The notes under the pieces were generated by a model. That model saw only the letters and a list, made by a program, of their open reading frames with translations, was not told where the DNA came from and did no database searches. A DNA stretch of 64,000 nucleotides, from positions 620,001 through 684,000 of the forward strand of contig JAZKJL010000001.1 in NCBI GenBank assembly GCA_040384325.1, given 5' to 3'. Made by a program: the position numbers and the translations under genes. This DNA comes from JACMLX01 sp040384325 (GTDB lineage Bacteria; Gemmatimonadota; Gemmatimonadetes; Gemmatimonadales; Gemmatimonadaceae). Positions 8,136 through 15,578 of this stretch are shown piece after piece (positions within the stretch are counted from its first letter, which is position 1; every line of letters starts with the position of its first letter).

Positions 8136-9860
8136 ATGAGCACCACAGCACCGCGCGTGCGGCCCCCCTCCGTCTGGATCGCCCCGCCGCATGTCGAGGC
8201 GTCCGACGTGGAGCGCCTGCGCGATGCGCTCCACCTGCCACCGGTGGTCTGTCAGCTGCTGGCCCAGCGTGGCTACACGGGCGTGGACGACGCGAAGCGT
8301 TTCCTGCGCCCGAAACTGGAGCACATCGGCAGCCCGTACGACCTGCTCGGCATGCCGGAGGCAGTCGAACGCTTGGTGCGTGCCATTCGCGCCGGTGAGA
8401 CGATCCTGGTGCACGGTGACTACGACGTGGATGGCATGTGCAGCACCGCCCTGCTGACGCGCGCACTGCGGCAACTCGGTGGCGTGGTGGTGCCGTTCAT
8501 CCCGCATCGGCTCACCGACGGCTACGACCTCACCGACGCTGGTGTGCAGGCGGCGATCACGGCCAGGGCGCAGGTGGTGCTCACCGCCGACTGCGGCACC
8601 AGCGCGCTGCCAGCCATCGAAGCCCTGTGCGCCGCGGGCATCGACGTCATCGTCAGCGATCATCACTTGCCCGGTGGACCGCTGCCCGCCTGTGTCGCGA
8701 TCCTCAACCCGAAGCAGCCGGGCTGTCCCTCGCCGGACAAGGATTTCGCCGCCGTCGGCATCGCGTTCAAGCTCGCGCTGGCCGTCACGCGTGCGATGGG
8801 CGGCAGCGACGGCTACGTGTACACGCTGCTCGACCTGGTGGCACTGGCCACCGTGGCCGACCTCGCGCCGCTGAAAGGTGAGAATCGCGTGTTCGTGCGG
8901 TTCGGCCTCAAGGTCATGGCCGAGACGAAGCTGGCTGGTCTGCGCGCACTGATCCGCGCCTCGGGGCTCGACGGCAAGCCGCTCACCGCCGGCCGCATCG
9001 GCTACATCCTCGGGCCGCGCCTGAACGCGGTCGGTCGGCTCGGCAACCCGATGCGCGGTGTCGACCTGTTGCTCACCGACGATCCCGCCGAGGCGAACGA
9101 GATCGCGCGCGAGCTCGAGGAACTGAACCAGCGACGCCAGTCACTGGACCGCAGCACGCTCGACGAGGCGATGCGTCTGCTCGACGAGGTGGATCTCGAC
9201 AGCACCTACGGCTTGGTGCTGGCGAAACAGGGCTGGCATGCGGGCGTGATCGGCATAGTGGCGTCACGGCTGGTCGAACAGGTGTCACGTCCGGTGGTGA
9301 TGGTCGCGCTCGAGGGTGACACGGGCAAGGGCAGCGGGCGATCCATCAGCGCCTTCGACCTGCACGCCGGACTGTCGGCCTGCAAGCAGCACTTGGTGCG
9401 TTTCGGTGGACACCGGGCGGCCGCCGGCATCACTGTGCAGACGGCCCTCGTGCCCACGCTGCAGGCCGCGTTCAACGAGGTCGCGCGCAGCCAGCTGAAG
9501 GCCGACCAGCTGGTGCCGGAGCAGCGCATCGACCTCGATGTGTTCGCGGCGGACCTCACCGACGAACTGGAGAAGCTGCTGCAGTACTTCGAGCCGCACG
9601 GTCTCGGCAACCCGACCCCCACGCTGGCGCTGCGCGCGGCACGCATCGATGCGGCACCGCGGCGCATCGGCAGCACCGATGGTGTGCGCACCGGCGTGAA
9701 GACGGAGCAGGGGACCATCGCCGCCATCGGCTGGCGGCTCGGCGACCGCGCCAGGCTGCTCGATCCCGCGACGCCGGTGGACCTCGCGTTCCGCCTCGAT
9801 CGCGACGACTACCGCGGCGCCGACCGGCTGCAGCTCACGCTCGTCGACGTACGGCGCTGA
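8136..9860 (+). CDS. recJ: Single-stranded-DNA-specific 5'-3' exonuclease RecJ
   Basis: Nuclease of the DHH superfamily acting in recombination and mismatch repair. Motifs seen: HGDYDVDG near residue 90 (motif I), the DHH motif in IVSDHHLPG, and the DHHA1 motif FGGHRAAAG in the C-terminal half. At 574 residues it has normal length, with an OB-fold tail. The ATG lies six bases after a TAGCTT -10 box. Its stop shares one base with the rsmD start (TGATG), so the two are translationally coupled. Confidence 0.95.
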   Translation: MSTTAPRVRPPSVWIAPPHVEASDVERLRDALHLPPVVCQLLAQRGYTGVDDAKRFLRPKLEHIGSPYDLLGMPEAVERLVRAIRAGETILVHGDYDVDGMCSTALLTRALRQLGGVVVPFIPHRLTDGYDLTDAGVQAAITARAQVVLTADCGTSALPAIEALCAAGIDVIVSDHHLPGGPLPACVAILNPKQPGCPSPDKDFAAVGIAFKLALAVTRAMGGSDGYVYTLLDLVALATVADLAPLKGENRVFVRFGLKVMAETKLAGLRALIRASGLDGKPLTAGRIGYILGPRLNAVGRLGNPMRGVDLLLTDDPAEANEIARELEELNQRRQSLDRSTLDEAMRLLDEVDLDSTYGLVLAKQGWHAGVIGIVASRLVEQVSRPVVMVALEGDTGKGSGRSISAFDLHAGLSACKQHLVRFGGHRAAAGITVQTALVPTLQAAFNEVARSQLKADQLVPEQRIDLDVFAADLTDELEKLLQYFEPHGLGNPTPTLALRAARIDAAPRRIGSTDGVRTGVKTEQGTIAAIGWRLGDRARLLDPATPVDLAFRLDRDDYRGADRLQLTLVDVRR

Positions 9861-10378
9861 TGCGCATCATCGGTGGCATCTGGCGTGGTCGGCAAATCAG
9901 CGTGCCGGCGGCCGGCGGGGTCCGGCCGACCGGTGACCGCGTGCGCGAGGCCTGGTTCAGCATCCTGCAGTTCGACGTGCCGAAGGCCACCGTGGTGGAT
10001 CTCTGCGCCGGCTCAGGGGCGCTCGGCATCGAGGCCCTCAGCCGCGGGGCCACACACGCCACCTTCGTGGACTCGTCGGCGCCGATCCTCGCCGCGATCC
10101 AGAAGAACCTCGCCTCGCTCGGCGCTGACCCGTCCACCTACACGTTGCACCGCGGTGACGCGGAGCAGTACGTGGCGACGCTCCCCGCGCATGCGTTCTC
10201 GCTCGGTTTCGCGGATCCACCATACGCCATGCCGGTGGCGGCGGGGTTGAGCGCGGCCTGGCGCCGCGTGCCCTTCGCGACGGTGTTCAGCCTCGAGCAC
10301 CCGGCCGCGGCGGATCTCGGCGACGGCGGCGATCGACGCCGGTATGGCCAGACGGCCATTAGCTTCTACCGCGCCTGA
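9860..10378 (+). CDS. rsmD: 16S rRNA (guanine966-N2)-methyltransferase
   Basis: Rossmann-fold SAM-dependent methyltransferase for G966 of 16S rRNA. The 172 residues show the family start MRIIGGIWRGR, 'RPTGDRVREAWFSIL', the SAM loop DLCAGSGALGIEALSRGA and the catalytic DPPY tetrad (FADPPYAM). It is followed after 45 bases by coaD, the neighbour it has in very many genomes. Confidence 0.94.
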   Translation: MRIIGGIWRGRQISVPAAGGVRPTGDRVREAWFSILQFDVPKATVVDLCAGSGALGIEALSRGATHATFVDSSAPILAAIQKNLASLGADPSTYTLHRGDAEQYVATLPAHAFSLGFADPPYAMPVAAGLSAAWRRVPFATVFSLEHPAAADLGDGGDRRRYGQTAISFYRA

Positions 10379-10423
10379 TCGCCTCCGCAGGTCGATGCCC
10401 ACGCGCACCCGAGCCCTCGCCTC

Positions 10424-10915
10424 ATGAGCCGCATTGCGTTGTACGCCGGCAGCTTCGACCCCGTCACCCGCGGGCACCTCGACCTGATGCGGCGCAGCCT
10501 GCACTTCGTCGACACGCTGGTGGTCGCGGTGGCCACCAACCCGAAGAAGGTGTCGCTGTTCAGCGCCGAGGAGCGCGTGCGCTTCATCGAGGGCGCAACG
10601 GCCGATGAGTCCCGCATCGAGGTGCGGGGGTTCGACGGCCTGCTGGTGGACCTGGCGCACGAGACAGGCGCGTCGATGCTGATCCGTGGCCTGCGTGCGG
10701 TGAGCGACTTCGAGTACGAGTTCCAGATGGCGCTCATGAACCGCCACCTCGCGGCCGACCTCGAGACGGTGTTCATGGTGCCGTCGCTCGACACCACCTA
10801 CATCTCGAGCTCGATGGTGCGCGAGGTGGCGCGATTCGGTGGCGACGTGAGCGACCTCACGCACCCCACGGTCGTCGCGGCACTGCACGCCAAGTTCCGA
10901 TACGCCGAACGGTGA
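10424..10915 (+). CDS. coaD: Phosphopantetheine adenylyltransferase
   Basis: Penultimate step of coenzyme A synthesis: 4'-phosphopantetheine plus ATP gives dephospho-CoA. 163 residues with the nucleotidyltransferase signature (T/H)xGH (here TRGH in YAGSFDPVTRGH), 'IRGLRAVSDFEYE' and the C-terminal ISSSMVRE. Its stop is overlapped by the next gene (GTGA). Pantothenate entry into this pathway may be by the type II kinase encoded at 20994-21833. Confidence 0.95.
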   Translation: MSRIALYAGSFDPVTRGHLDLMRRSLHFVDTLVVAVATNPKKVSLFSAEERVRFIEGATADESRIEVRGFDGLLVDLAHETGASMLIRGLRAVSDFEYEFQMALMNRHLAADLETVFMVPSLDTTYISSSMVREVARFGGDVSDLTHPTVVAALHAKFRYAER

Positions 10916-11898
10916 CCGACTTCCTCGCCTCGCTGCATCGTCGCGCGGCCGGGCGCTGTCCCCGCATCGTCTTCGCCGAGGGAACCGACGCGCGCACTCT
11001 CGAGGCGATCGGCGAGATGTCGGCGAAGGGCATTGCCCGACCGCTGGTGATCGTGCCCGACGTGACCGGCGTGGCGGCGGTGCGTGCGCGCGGCGGCTCG
11101 GCGATCGTGATCGAGGACAGTCCGCACCTGCCGGCGGTGCAGGAGTGCCTCGCCGCATGGGCCCGCGCGCGCGGACGCAGTGAGGACGAAGCGCGACAGC
11201 ATGCCGCGACACCGCTGGCGTTCGCGAATGCCCTGGTGTCCGTCGGCGTGGCCGATGCATCCGTGGCGGGTGCGGTCCACACCACCGCCGACGTGCTGCG
11301 ATGGGCGCTGCGCTTGATCGGGTCCGACAGTGGCAGTCGCAGCGTGTCGGGCGCGTTCTACATGGTGGCGCCGAGCACCGGGGTGCCGTGGCCGCACGAG
11401 GTGCTCACGTTCAGCGACTGCGGCGTCATTCCCGAGCCGTCGGTGGAGCAGCTGTCCGACATCGCCATCGCCGCCGCCACCGACCGCGTGCGGATCGTGG
11501 GCGATGAACCGGCGATCGCGTTTCTCAGCTTCAGCACACGCGGCAGCGCGGTGTCGGCCGACGTGCTCCGCGTGCGGCAGGCCGTGGCACTGACGCGTGC
11601 GCGTCGTCCCGACCTGTGGGTGGACGGCGAGCTGCAGGCCGATGCCGCCATCGACGCCATCGTCGGGGCACGCAAGGCGCCCGGCAGTGCGGTCGCCGGC
11701 AAGGCCAACATCCTCATCTTCCCCTCACTCGACGCGGGCAACATCGCCTACAAACTGGTGCAGTACCTGAGCGGCGCGACCGCCATCGGCCCGGTGGTGC
11801 AGGGCCTGCGCAAGCCGTCGCTGGACCTCTCGCGCGGCGCATCATCGGCCGAGATCGTGCACGCGGCGGCGATCGCCGCATTGCAGTGTGGATCGTGA
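10912..11898 (+). CDS. pta: Phosphate acetyltransferase (Pta catalytic domain only)
   Basis: Interconverts acetyl-CoA and acetyl phosphate. The 328 residues correspond to the single-domain form, without the N-terminal regulatory region of E. coli Pta. The C-terminal stretch IFPSLDAGNIAYKLVQYLSG followed by 'AIGPVVQGLRKPSLDLSRGAS' is diagnostic of the PTA/PTB family. Phosphate butyryltransferase is the alternative, but the C-terminal motif fits Pta better. It overlaps coaD by four bases (GTGA) and rsmA by four (GTGA). No ackA is in the window. Confidence 0.88.
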   Translation: MTDFLASLHRRAAGRCPRIVFAEGTDARTLEAIGEMSAKGIARPLVIVPDVTGVAAVRARGGSAIVIEDSPHLPAVQECLAAWARARGRSEDEARQHAATPLAFANALVSVGVADASVAGAVHTTADVLRWALRLIGSDSGSRSVSGAFYMVAPSTGVPWPHEVLTFSDCGVIPEPSVEQLSDIAIAAATDRVRIVGDEPAIAFLSFSTRGSAVSADVLRVRQAVALTRARRPDLWVDGELQADAAIDAIVGARKAPGSAVAGKANILIFPSLDAGNIAYKLVQYLSGATAIGPVVQGLRKPSLDLSRGASSAEIVHAAAIAALQCGS

Positions 11899-12719
11899 GC
11901 GACGACAGTCGTTCGCCGCGACTGCCACCGCCGCGCAAGCGACTCGGCCAGCACTTCCTCACCGACAACCGAGTGCTCGACCGGATCGCCGACGTGCTGG
12001 CGATCACGTCGGCCGACACGGTGATCGAGATCGGCCCCGGTCGCGGTGCACTGACCGATCGCCTCGCCGACCGCGCCGGCCGCCTGATCACGATCGAGGT
12101 CGACAAGCTGCTGATCCCGATCCTGCGTGCGCGATACGCCACCCGTCCACACGTGAGCGTGATCGAGTCGGATGTCCTCGACCTTTCGCTCGGTGAGGTG
12201 GCTGGCGGCCCGTACCTGCTGGCGGGCAACGTGCCGTACTACATCACCACACCGATCATCTTCCATGCGATGACGCGCCCGCGACCGGAGCGCGCGGTGT
12301 TCCTGGTGCAGCGCGAAGTCGCCGACCGCGCGGTGGCACCACCCGGCTCCAAGGAATACGGCGCGCTGAGCGTGAACCTGCAGGCGCTGGCCACCGTCAC
12401 GCCGCGTGGCACCGTCAAGCCGACGTCGTTCAATCCGCCGCCCTCGGTGGATTCGGCCATCCTGCACATCGCGCCGCGCAGCGACCCGGTGATCTCGGAG
12501 GACGAGGAAGCCGCGTTCCGGAAGCTGGTCATCGCCAGCTTCGGGCTGCGTCGCAAGCAGATGCGCCGCGTGGTGCGCACGGTGCGCGGACTCTCGGCCG
12601 AGCAGGCCGACATCGCGCTCGATACCGCAGGCCTCGATCCCGAGGCGCGACCGGAGACACTGTCGGCAGCGCAGTTCGCGGCCCTGTTGCGCGCGCTGCC
12701 TGAGCCAGGCGCCGCGTAG
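11895..12719 (+). CDS. rsmA: 16S rRNA dimethyladenosine transferase
   Basis: KsgA/RsmA dimethylates the two adjacent adenines near the 3' end of 16S rRNA. Motifs: KRLGQHFLTD at the N-terminus, the SAM loop EIGPGRGALTDRL, and the catalytic AGNVPYYITTPI. I take GTG 11895, which overlaps the pta stop in a GTGA junction, giving 274 residues. An in-frame GTG at 11886 would add three. The frame is open much further upstream inside pta but reads as shadow there. The 3' end faces rex with only 17 bases between them. Confidence 0.94.
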   Translation: MSDDSRSPRLPPPRKRLGQHFLTDNRVLDRIADVLAITSADTVIEIGPGRGALTDRLADRAGRLITIEVDKLLIPILRARYATRPHVSVIESDVLDLSLGEVAGGPYLLAGNVPYYITTPIIFHAMTRPRPERAVFLVQREVADRAVAPPGSKEYGALSVNLQALATVTPRGTVKPTSFNPPPSVDSAILHIAPRSDPVISEDEEAAFRKLVIASFGLRRKQMRRVVRTVRGLSAEQADIALDTAGLDPEARPETLSAAQFAALLRALPEPGAA

Positions 12720-12736
12720 ACGCCGTCGAGCGGGAG

Positions 12737-13396
12737 TTACGCCTGCTCGCGGTGCACGAGCGCGTAGGCGAGGCCTTCGAGCTCGAGGGCCATGTTCACC
12801 GACTTCACGGTGATCGCCGGCGGCACGTGGATCGGGGTCGGCGCGAAGTTCATGATCGCGCGCACACCGGCGGCCACCACGCGGTCAGCCACGCCCTGCG
12901 CATGTTCGGCCGGCACCGTGATCACCGCGATGTCTGGCTGCTCGCGGGCGGCGTCGTGTTCCAGCTGCGCCATGCTCCGCACGCCGACGCCATCGATCAT
13001 GCGGCCGACCAGCTGCGGATTGTTGTCGTAGATGCCGAGCACGCGGAAGCCGCGCTGCGAGAAGCCACGATAGCTGACCAGCGCCGCGCCGATCTTTCCG
13101 GCGCCGACGATGTAGACCTTCCACTCGCGCCCGAGCCCGAGAATCTCCTGCAGCTGGCTGACGAGTTCGCTGACGTCATAGCCGCGGCCGCGCTTGCCGA
13201 AGGACCCGAAGAAGCTGAGGTCCTTCCGCACCTGCGCCGAGGTCGTGCCCCCCTCGTCGGCCAGCGCATCGCTCGAGATCGTCTGCTGACCACGGTTCGC
13301 GGCCTGCTCGAGGACGCGCAGGTAGAGCGACAGGCGTCGCACCGTGGATTCGGCGATGTGCTTTTCGGGGGCGGGGAGGCTGGGCGAGGTCGGCAT
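12737..13396 (-). CDS. rex: Redox-sensing transcriptional repressor Rex
   Basis: NADH/NAD+-sensing repressor of fermentation and respiratory genes. The 219 residues have an N-terminal winged helix ('TVRRLSLYLRVLE', 'SAQVRKDLSFFGSFG') and a Rossmann domain with VGAGKIGAAL (about residues 97-106) and the domain-swapped C-terminal helix. ATG 13396 is the only sensible start because the conserved wing-helix region begins at residue 18. No Shine-Dalgarno sequence is visible: that position is occupied by a perfect Rex operator three bases upstream, so autorepression is very likely. Confidence 0.95.
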   Translation of the reverse strand: MPTSPSLPAPEKHIAESTVRRLSLYLRVLEQAANRGQQTISSDALADEGGTTSAQVRKDLSFFGSFGKRGRGYDVSELVSQLQEILGLGREWKVYIVGAGKIGAALVSYRGFSQRGFRVLGIYDNNPQLVGRMIDGVGVRSMAQLEHDAAREQPDIAVITVPAEHAQGVADRVVAAGVRAIMNFAPTPIHVPPAITVKSVNMALELEGLAYALVHREQA

Positions 13397-13398
13397 GT

Positions 13399-13418
13399 CT
13401 TGTGAAGAATTTCACAAG
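13399..13418. promoter_or_regulatory. Rex operator (ROP box)
   Basis: A 20-base palindrome with arms CTTGTGAA and TTCACAAG around GAAT. The inner 18 bases match the established Rex consensus TTGTGAA-N4-TTCACAA exactly in both half sites. It sits three bases upstream of the rex start codon and 89 bases upstream of the TACCTT promoter box of the divergent exonuclease gene. Occupancy would block rex expression directly, and an effect on the divergent gene is possible. Confidence 0.88.
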
Positions 13419-13506
13419 AAAAGGCCCGGAAGGCCAGCCCAGCCACCGTGGACCGGTGCCCGCACAGGTCCCGAAACAGGAGGCTTTGCGCCCGCTGGCC
13501 CTCCAC

Positions 13507-13512
13507 TACCTT
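13507..13512 (+). promoter_or_regulatory. -10 box upstream of the exonuclease gene
   Basis: TACCTT with a weak TTTGC-type -35 region about 16-17 bases upstream (13484-13490). An ATG in frame with the exonuclease lies exactly six bases downstream (13519), the spacing seen at other predicted leaderless starts here. If used, it would add 43 residues, rich in Cys and Pro, before the conserved protein. Confidence 0.45.
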
Positions 13513-13647
13513 GTGCCGATGTCGGGGAGTTTCCCCCCGGCGGCGTGGCCTCATGCCGCGCCGCATCAGCGTCGCCGGACGGGCGCGACTGACCTTTCTT
13601 CGCCCTGCTGTGGCGGTGCTGCGTGCCTGTGCGCGATCGTGTGCGTG

Positions 13648-14631
13648 ATGGATTCTGATTCACTGATCGCTTCGCTGGGCGCGCGACTCAAGCCGACCGA
13701 ATCGAGCCTGACCGATACCGCGGTGGCGCTGGTCGCGCGCGGGCCGATCGACTCGCCGGCCCTGGTGGCGCAGGTCTGTCAGGCCATCGGCGTCCGTCGC
13801 GCGCTGGCCGAGAGCCTGGCGCGCGCCATCCTCGGGCATCGTCCCGACGTACGGCAGGGCCCGGACGGTCGCTGGCGCGTGATCGCGGAACAGACCGTGG
13901 CGCGCCCCGTGCCGCCAGAGGTCGGGATCGCGGCGCCGCGCGCGGTGGCGACGGCGACCGACATGATCCGCGACGCGGCCATGCTGCCGATCGCGTCGCT
14001 CCGGTTCGCCGTCGTCGACGTCGAGACCACCGGCGGCCGGCCGGGCCATGGCGATCGCATCACCGAGATCGCGATCGTGCGCGTGCAGAATGGCGCCATC
14101 GTGGATGTGTTTGAGACGCTGGTGAATCCCGAGTGCCCGATTCCGCCGATGATCACGCAGATCACGCGCATCACGCACGACATGGTGCGTGACAAGCCGG
14201 TGTTCGCGCGCATCGCGCACGAGGTGGCGGCACGGCTCGAGGGGCACATCTTCGTGGCGCACAACGCGTCGTTCGACTGGCGTTTCGTGTCGCACGAGGT
14301 GTTTCGTGGCACCGGCCAGGCGCTGGATGGCGCCACGCTCTGCACGGTGCGACTGGCGCGCAAGGTGTTGCCGCAGTTGCCGCGGCGAAACCTCGACGCG
14401 GTGGCCAGTCACTACGCGGTCGAGATCCCGCCTGAGGCACGTCATCGCGCCGCTGGCGATGCCATCGCGACCGCCAAGGTGCTGCTTGCCCTGCTGCGTG
14501 ATGCCGAGGGGCGTGACATCACCACCTGGGGCGCGCTGGACGCGTTCCAGCGCGCCGGCACCGCGCTGGCCAAGCGTCGCCGCAAGCCGGTGCTTCCTGC
14601 ACCGGTGAAGGACGCCGGCGACGGCGCCTGA
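13648..14631 (+). CDS. DnaQ-like DEDDh 3'-5' exonuclease
   Basis: Proofreading-type exonuclease of the DnaQ/PolC epsilon fold. Counting from ATG 13648 (327 residues), ExoI is VVDVETTGG (Asp124, Glu126), ExoII is HNASFDWRF (Asp210) and ExoIII is HRAAGDA (His266, Asp271), so the four acidic residues and the histidine are all present. The first ~110 residues form a separate, winged-helix-like segment ('DSPALVAQVCQAIGV', 'DGRWRVI') seen in stand-alone exonucleases related to PolC and the UvrC/Cho-type fusions. There is no adjacent polymerase gene. An in-frame ATG at 13519 is an alternative start. Confidence 0.88.
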   Translation: MDSDSLIASLGARLKPTESSLTDTAVALVARGPIDSPALVAQVCQAIGVRRALAESLARAILGHRPDVRQGPDGRWRVIAEQTVARPVPPEVGIAAPRAVATATDMIRDAAMLPIASLRFAVVDVETTGGRPGHGDRITEIAIVRVQNGAIVDVFETLVNPECPIPPMITQITRITHDMVRDKPVFARIAHEVAARLEGHIFVAHNASFDWRFVSHEVFRGTGQALDGATLCTVRLARKVLPQLPRRNLDAVASHYAVEIPPEARHRAAGDAIATAKVLLALLRDAEGRDITTWGALDAFQRAGTALAKRRRKPVLPAPVKDAGDGA

Positions 14632-14649
14632 CTTCCTCCTTCGCACGCC

Positions 14650-15543
14650 ATGACCTTTCCGACTCCGCTGCTGCAGACCCGCGAGCTCGGCTCGCTCCGC
14701 ATCCACGCCATCCAGGCCGGTGGCCAGCGCCTCGACGGCGGCGCGATGTTCGGTGTGGTGCCGAAGGTCCTCTGGCAGCGGAAGATCGAGGCCGATGATC
14801 GCAATCGCATCCAGATGGGGATGCGGACGCTGCTGATCGAACATCCGGATGGCCTGGTGCTGATCGACACCGGCGCCGGCAACAAGGAAGACCGGAAGTT
14901 CATCGACATCTACGGCATGGAGCTGCAGGCAGAGGTGCCGGAGCAGCGCGCTGACGAAACGGCGCTCGAAGCCGGCATCCGCGCCGCCGGGTTCACACCT
15001 GACGACGTGAAGGTGGTGATCAACACCCACCTCCATTTCGACCATGCTGGTGGCAACACGCGCCGCACCGCAGACGGCGCGGTGGTGCCGACGTTCGCGA
15101 ACGCGACCTACGTGGTGCAGGCCGGCGAGTACGAGTATGCGACACACACCAACGAGCGCACCGCCGCCAGCTACTTCCCGCCCAACTTCGCGCCGCTCGA
15201 GCGTTCAGGGCAGCTGCACCGGATCGATGGCGACGTGGAGATCGTGCGCGGCATCACGGCACGGAAGACGCCGGGCCACGTGCCACACCACCAAAGCCTG
15301 CTGATCGATGGCGGCGGTGCCCGTGCGCTGTTCCTCGGCGATGTGATGCCCACAGTGAACCACGTGCCACTGGCGTGGATCATGGGCTACGACGTGGAGC
15401 CGCTGCGCACGCTGGAGAGCAAGCGCGCGCTGCTGCGTGATGCCGCTGCGGAGGACTGGCTGCTGATCTTCGAGCACGATGCCTTTCACGCGTGGGGCAG
15501 GGTCGCCCCGGATGCCAAGGGCTACGCCTACACCAACGCGTGA
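14650..15543 (+). CDS. Metallo-beta-lactamase-fold hydrolase (lactonase-like)
   Basis: 297 residues of the MBL superfamily. The zinc site HLHFDHAGG lies at residues 127-135, with further ligands in 'TPGHVPHH' and 'LFLGDVMP'. The arrangement and the long N-terminal part resemble the quorum-quenching lactonase (AiiA/AttM) branch, but substrate choice in this superfamily cannot be read from sequence. No signal peptide. It follows the exonuclease gene after 18 bases, probably in the same transcript, and ends against the convergent BNR-repeat gene. Confidence 0.85.
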   Translation: MTFPTPLLQTRELGSLRIHAIQAGGQRLDGGAMFGVVPKVLWQRKIEADDRNRIQMGMRTLLIEHPDGLVLIDTGAGNKEDRKFIDIYGMELQAEVPEQRADETALEAGIRAAGFTPDDVKVVINTHLHFDHAGGNTRRTADGAVVPTFANATYVVQAGEYEYATHTNERTAASYFPPNFAPLERSGQLHRIDGDVEIVRGITARKTPGHVPHHQSLLIDGGGARALFLGDVMPTVNHVPLAWIMGYDVEPLRTLESKRALLRDAAAEDWLLIFEHDAFHAWGRVAPDAKGYAYTNA

Positions 15544-15553
15544 TGCGGCGGAG

Positions 15554-15578
15554 GCGTCAGCGCGGCACGCGCTGACGC
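15554..15578. terminator. Convergent-gene hairpin without a U tract
   Basis: Perfect 11-base inverted repeat GCGTCAGCGCG / CGCGCTGACGC around a GCA loop. It overlaps the stop codon of the minus-strand BNR-repeat gene and lies 11 bases past the plus-strand hydrolase stop. There is no run of T on either strand, so termination may need Rho, or the hairpin may protect 3' ends. Confidence 0.5.

Noticed and set aside
6399..8666. 755-codon open frame on the minus strand opposite dnaG and recJ
   Set aside because: In DNA of this G+C, the antisense frame of a real gene is often open. The translation is rich in His, Arg, Gln and Ala with no domain, and both plus-strand genes are certain.
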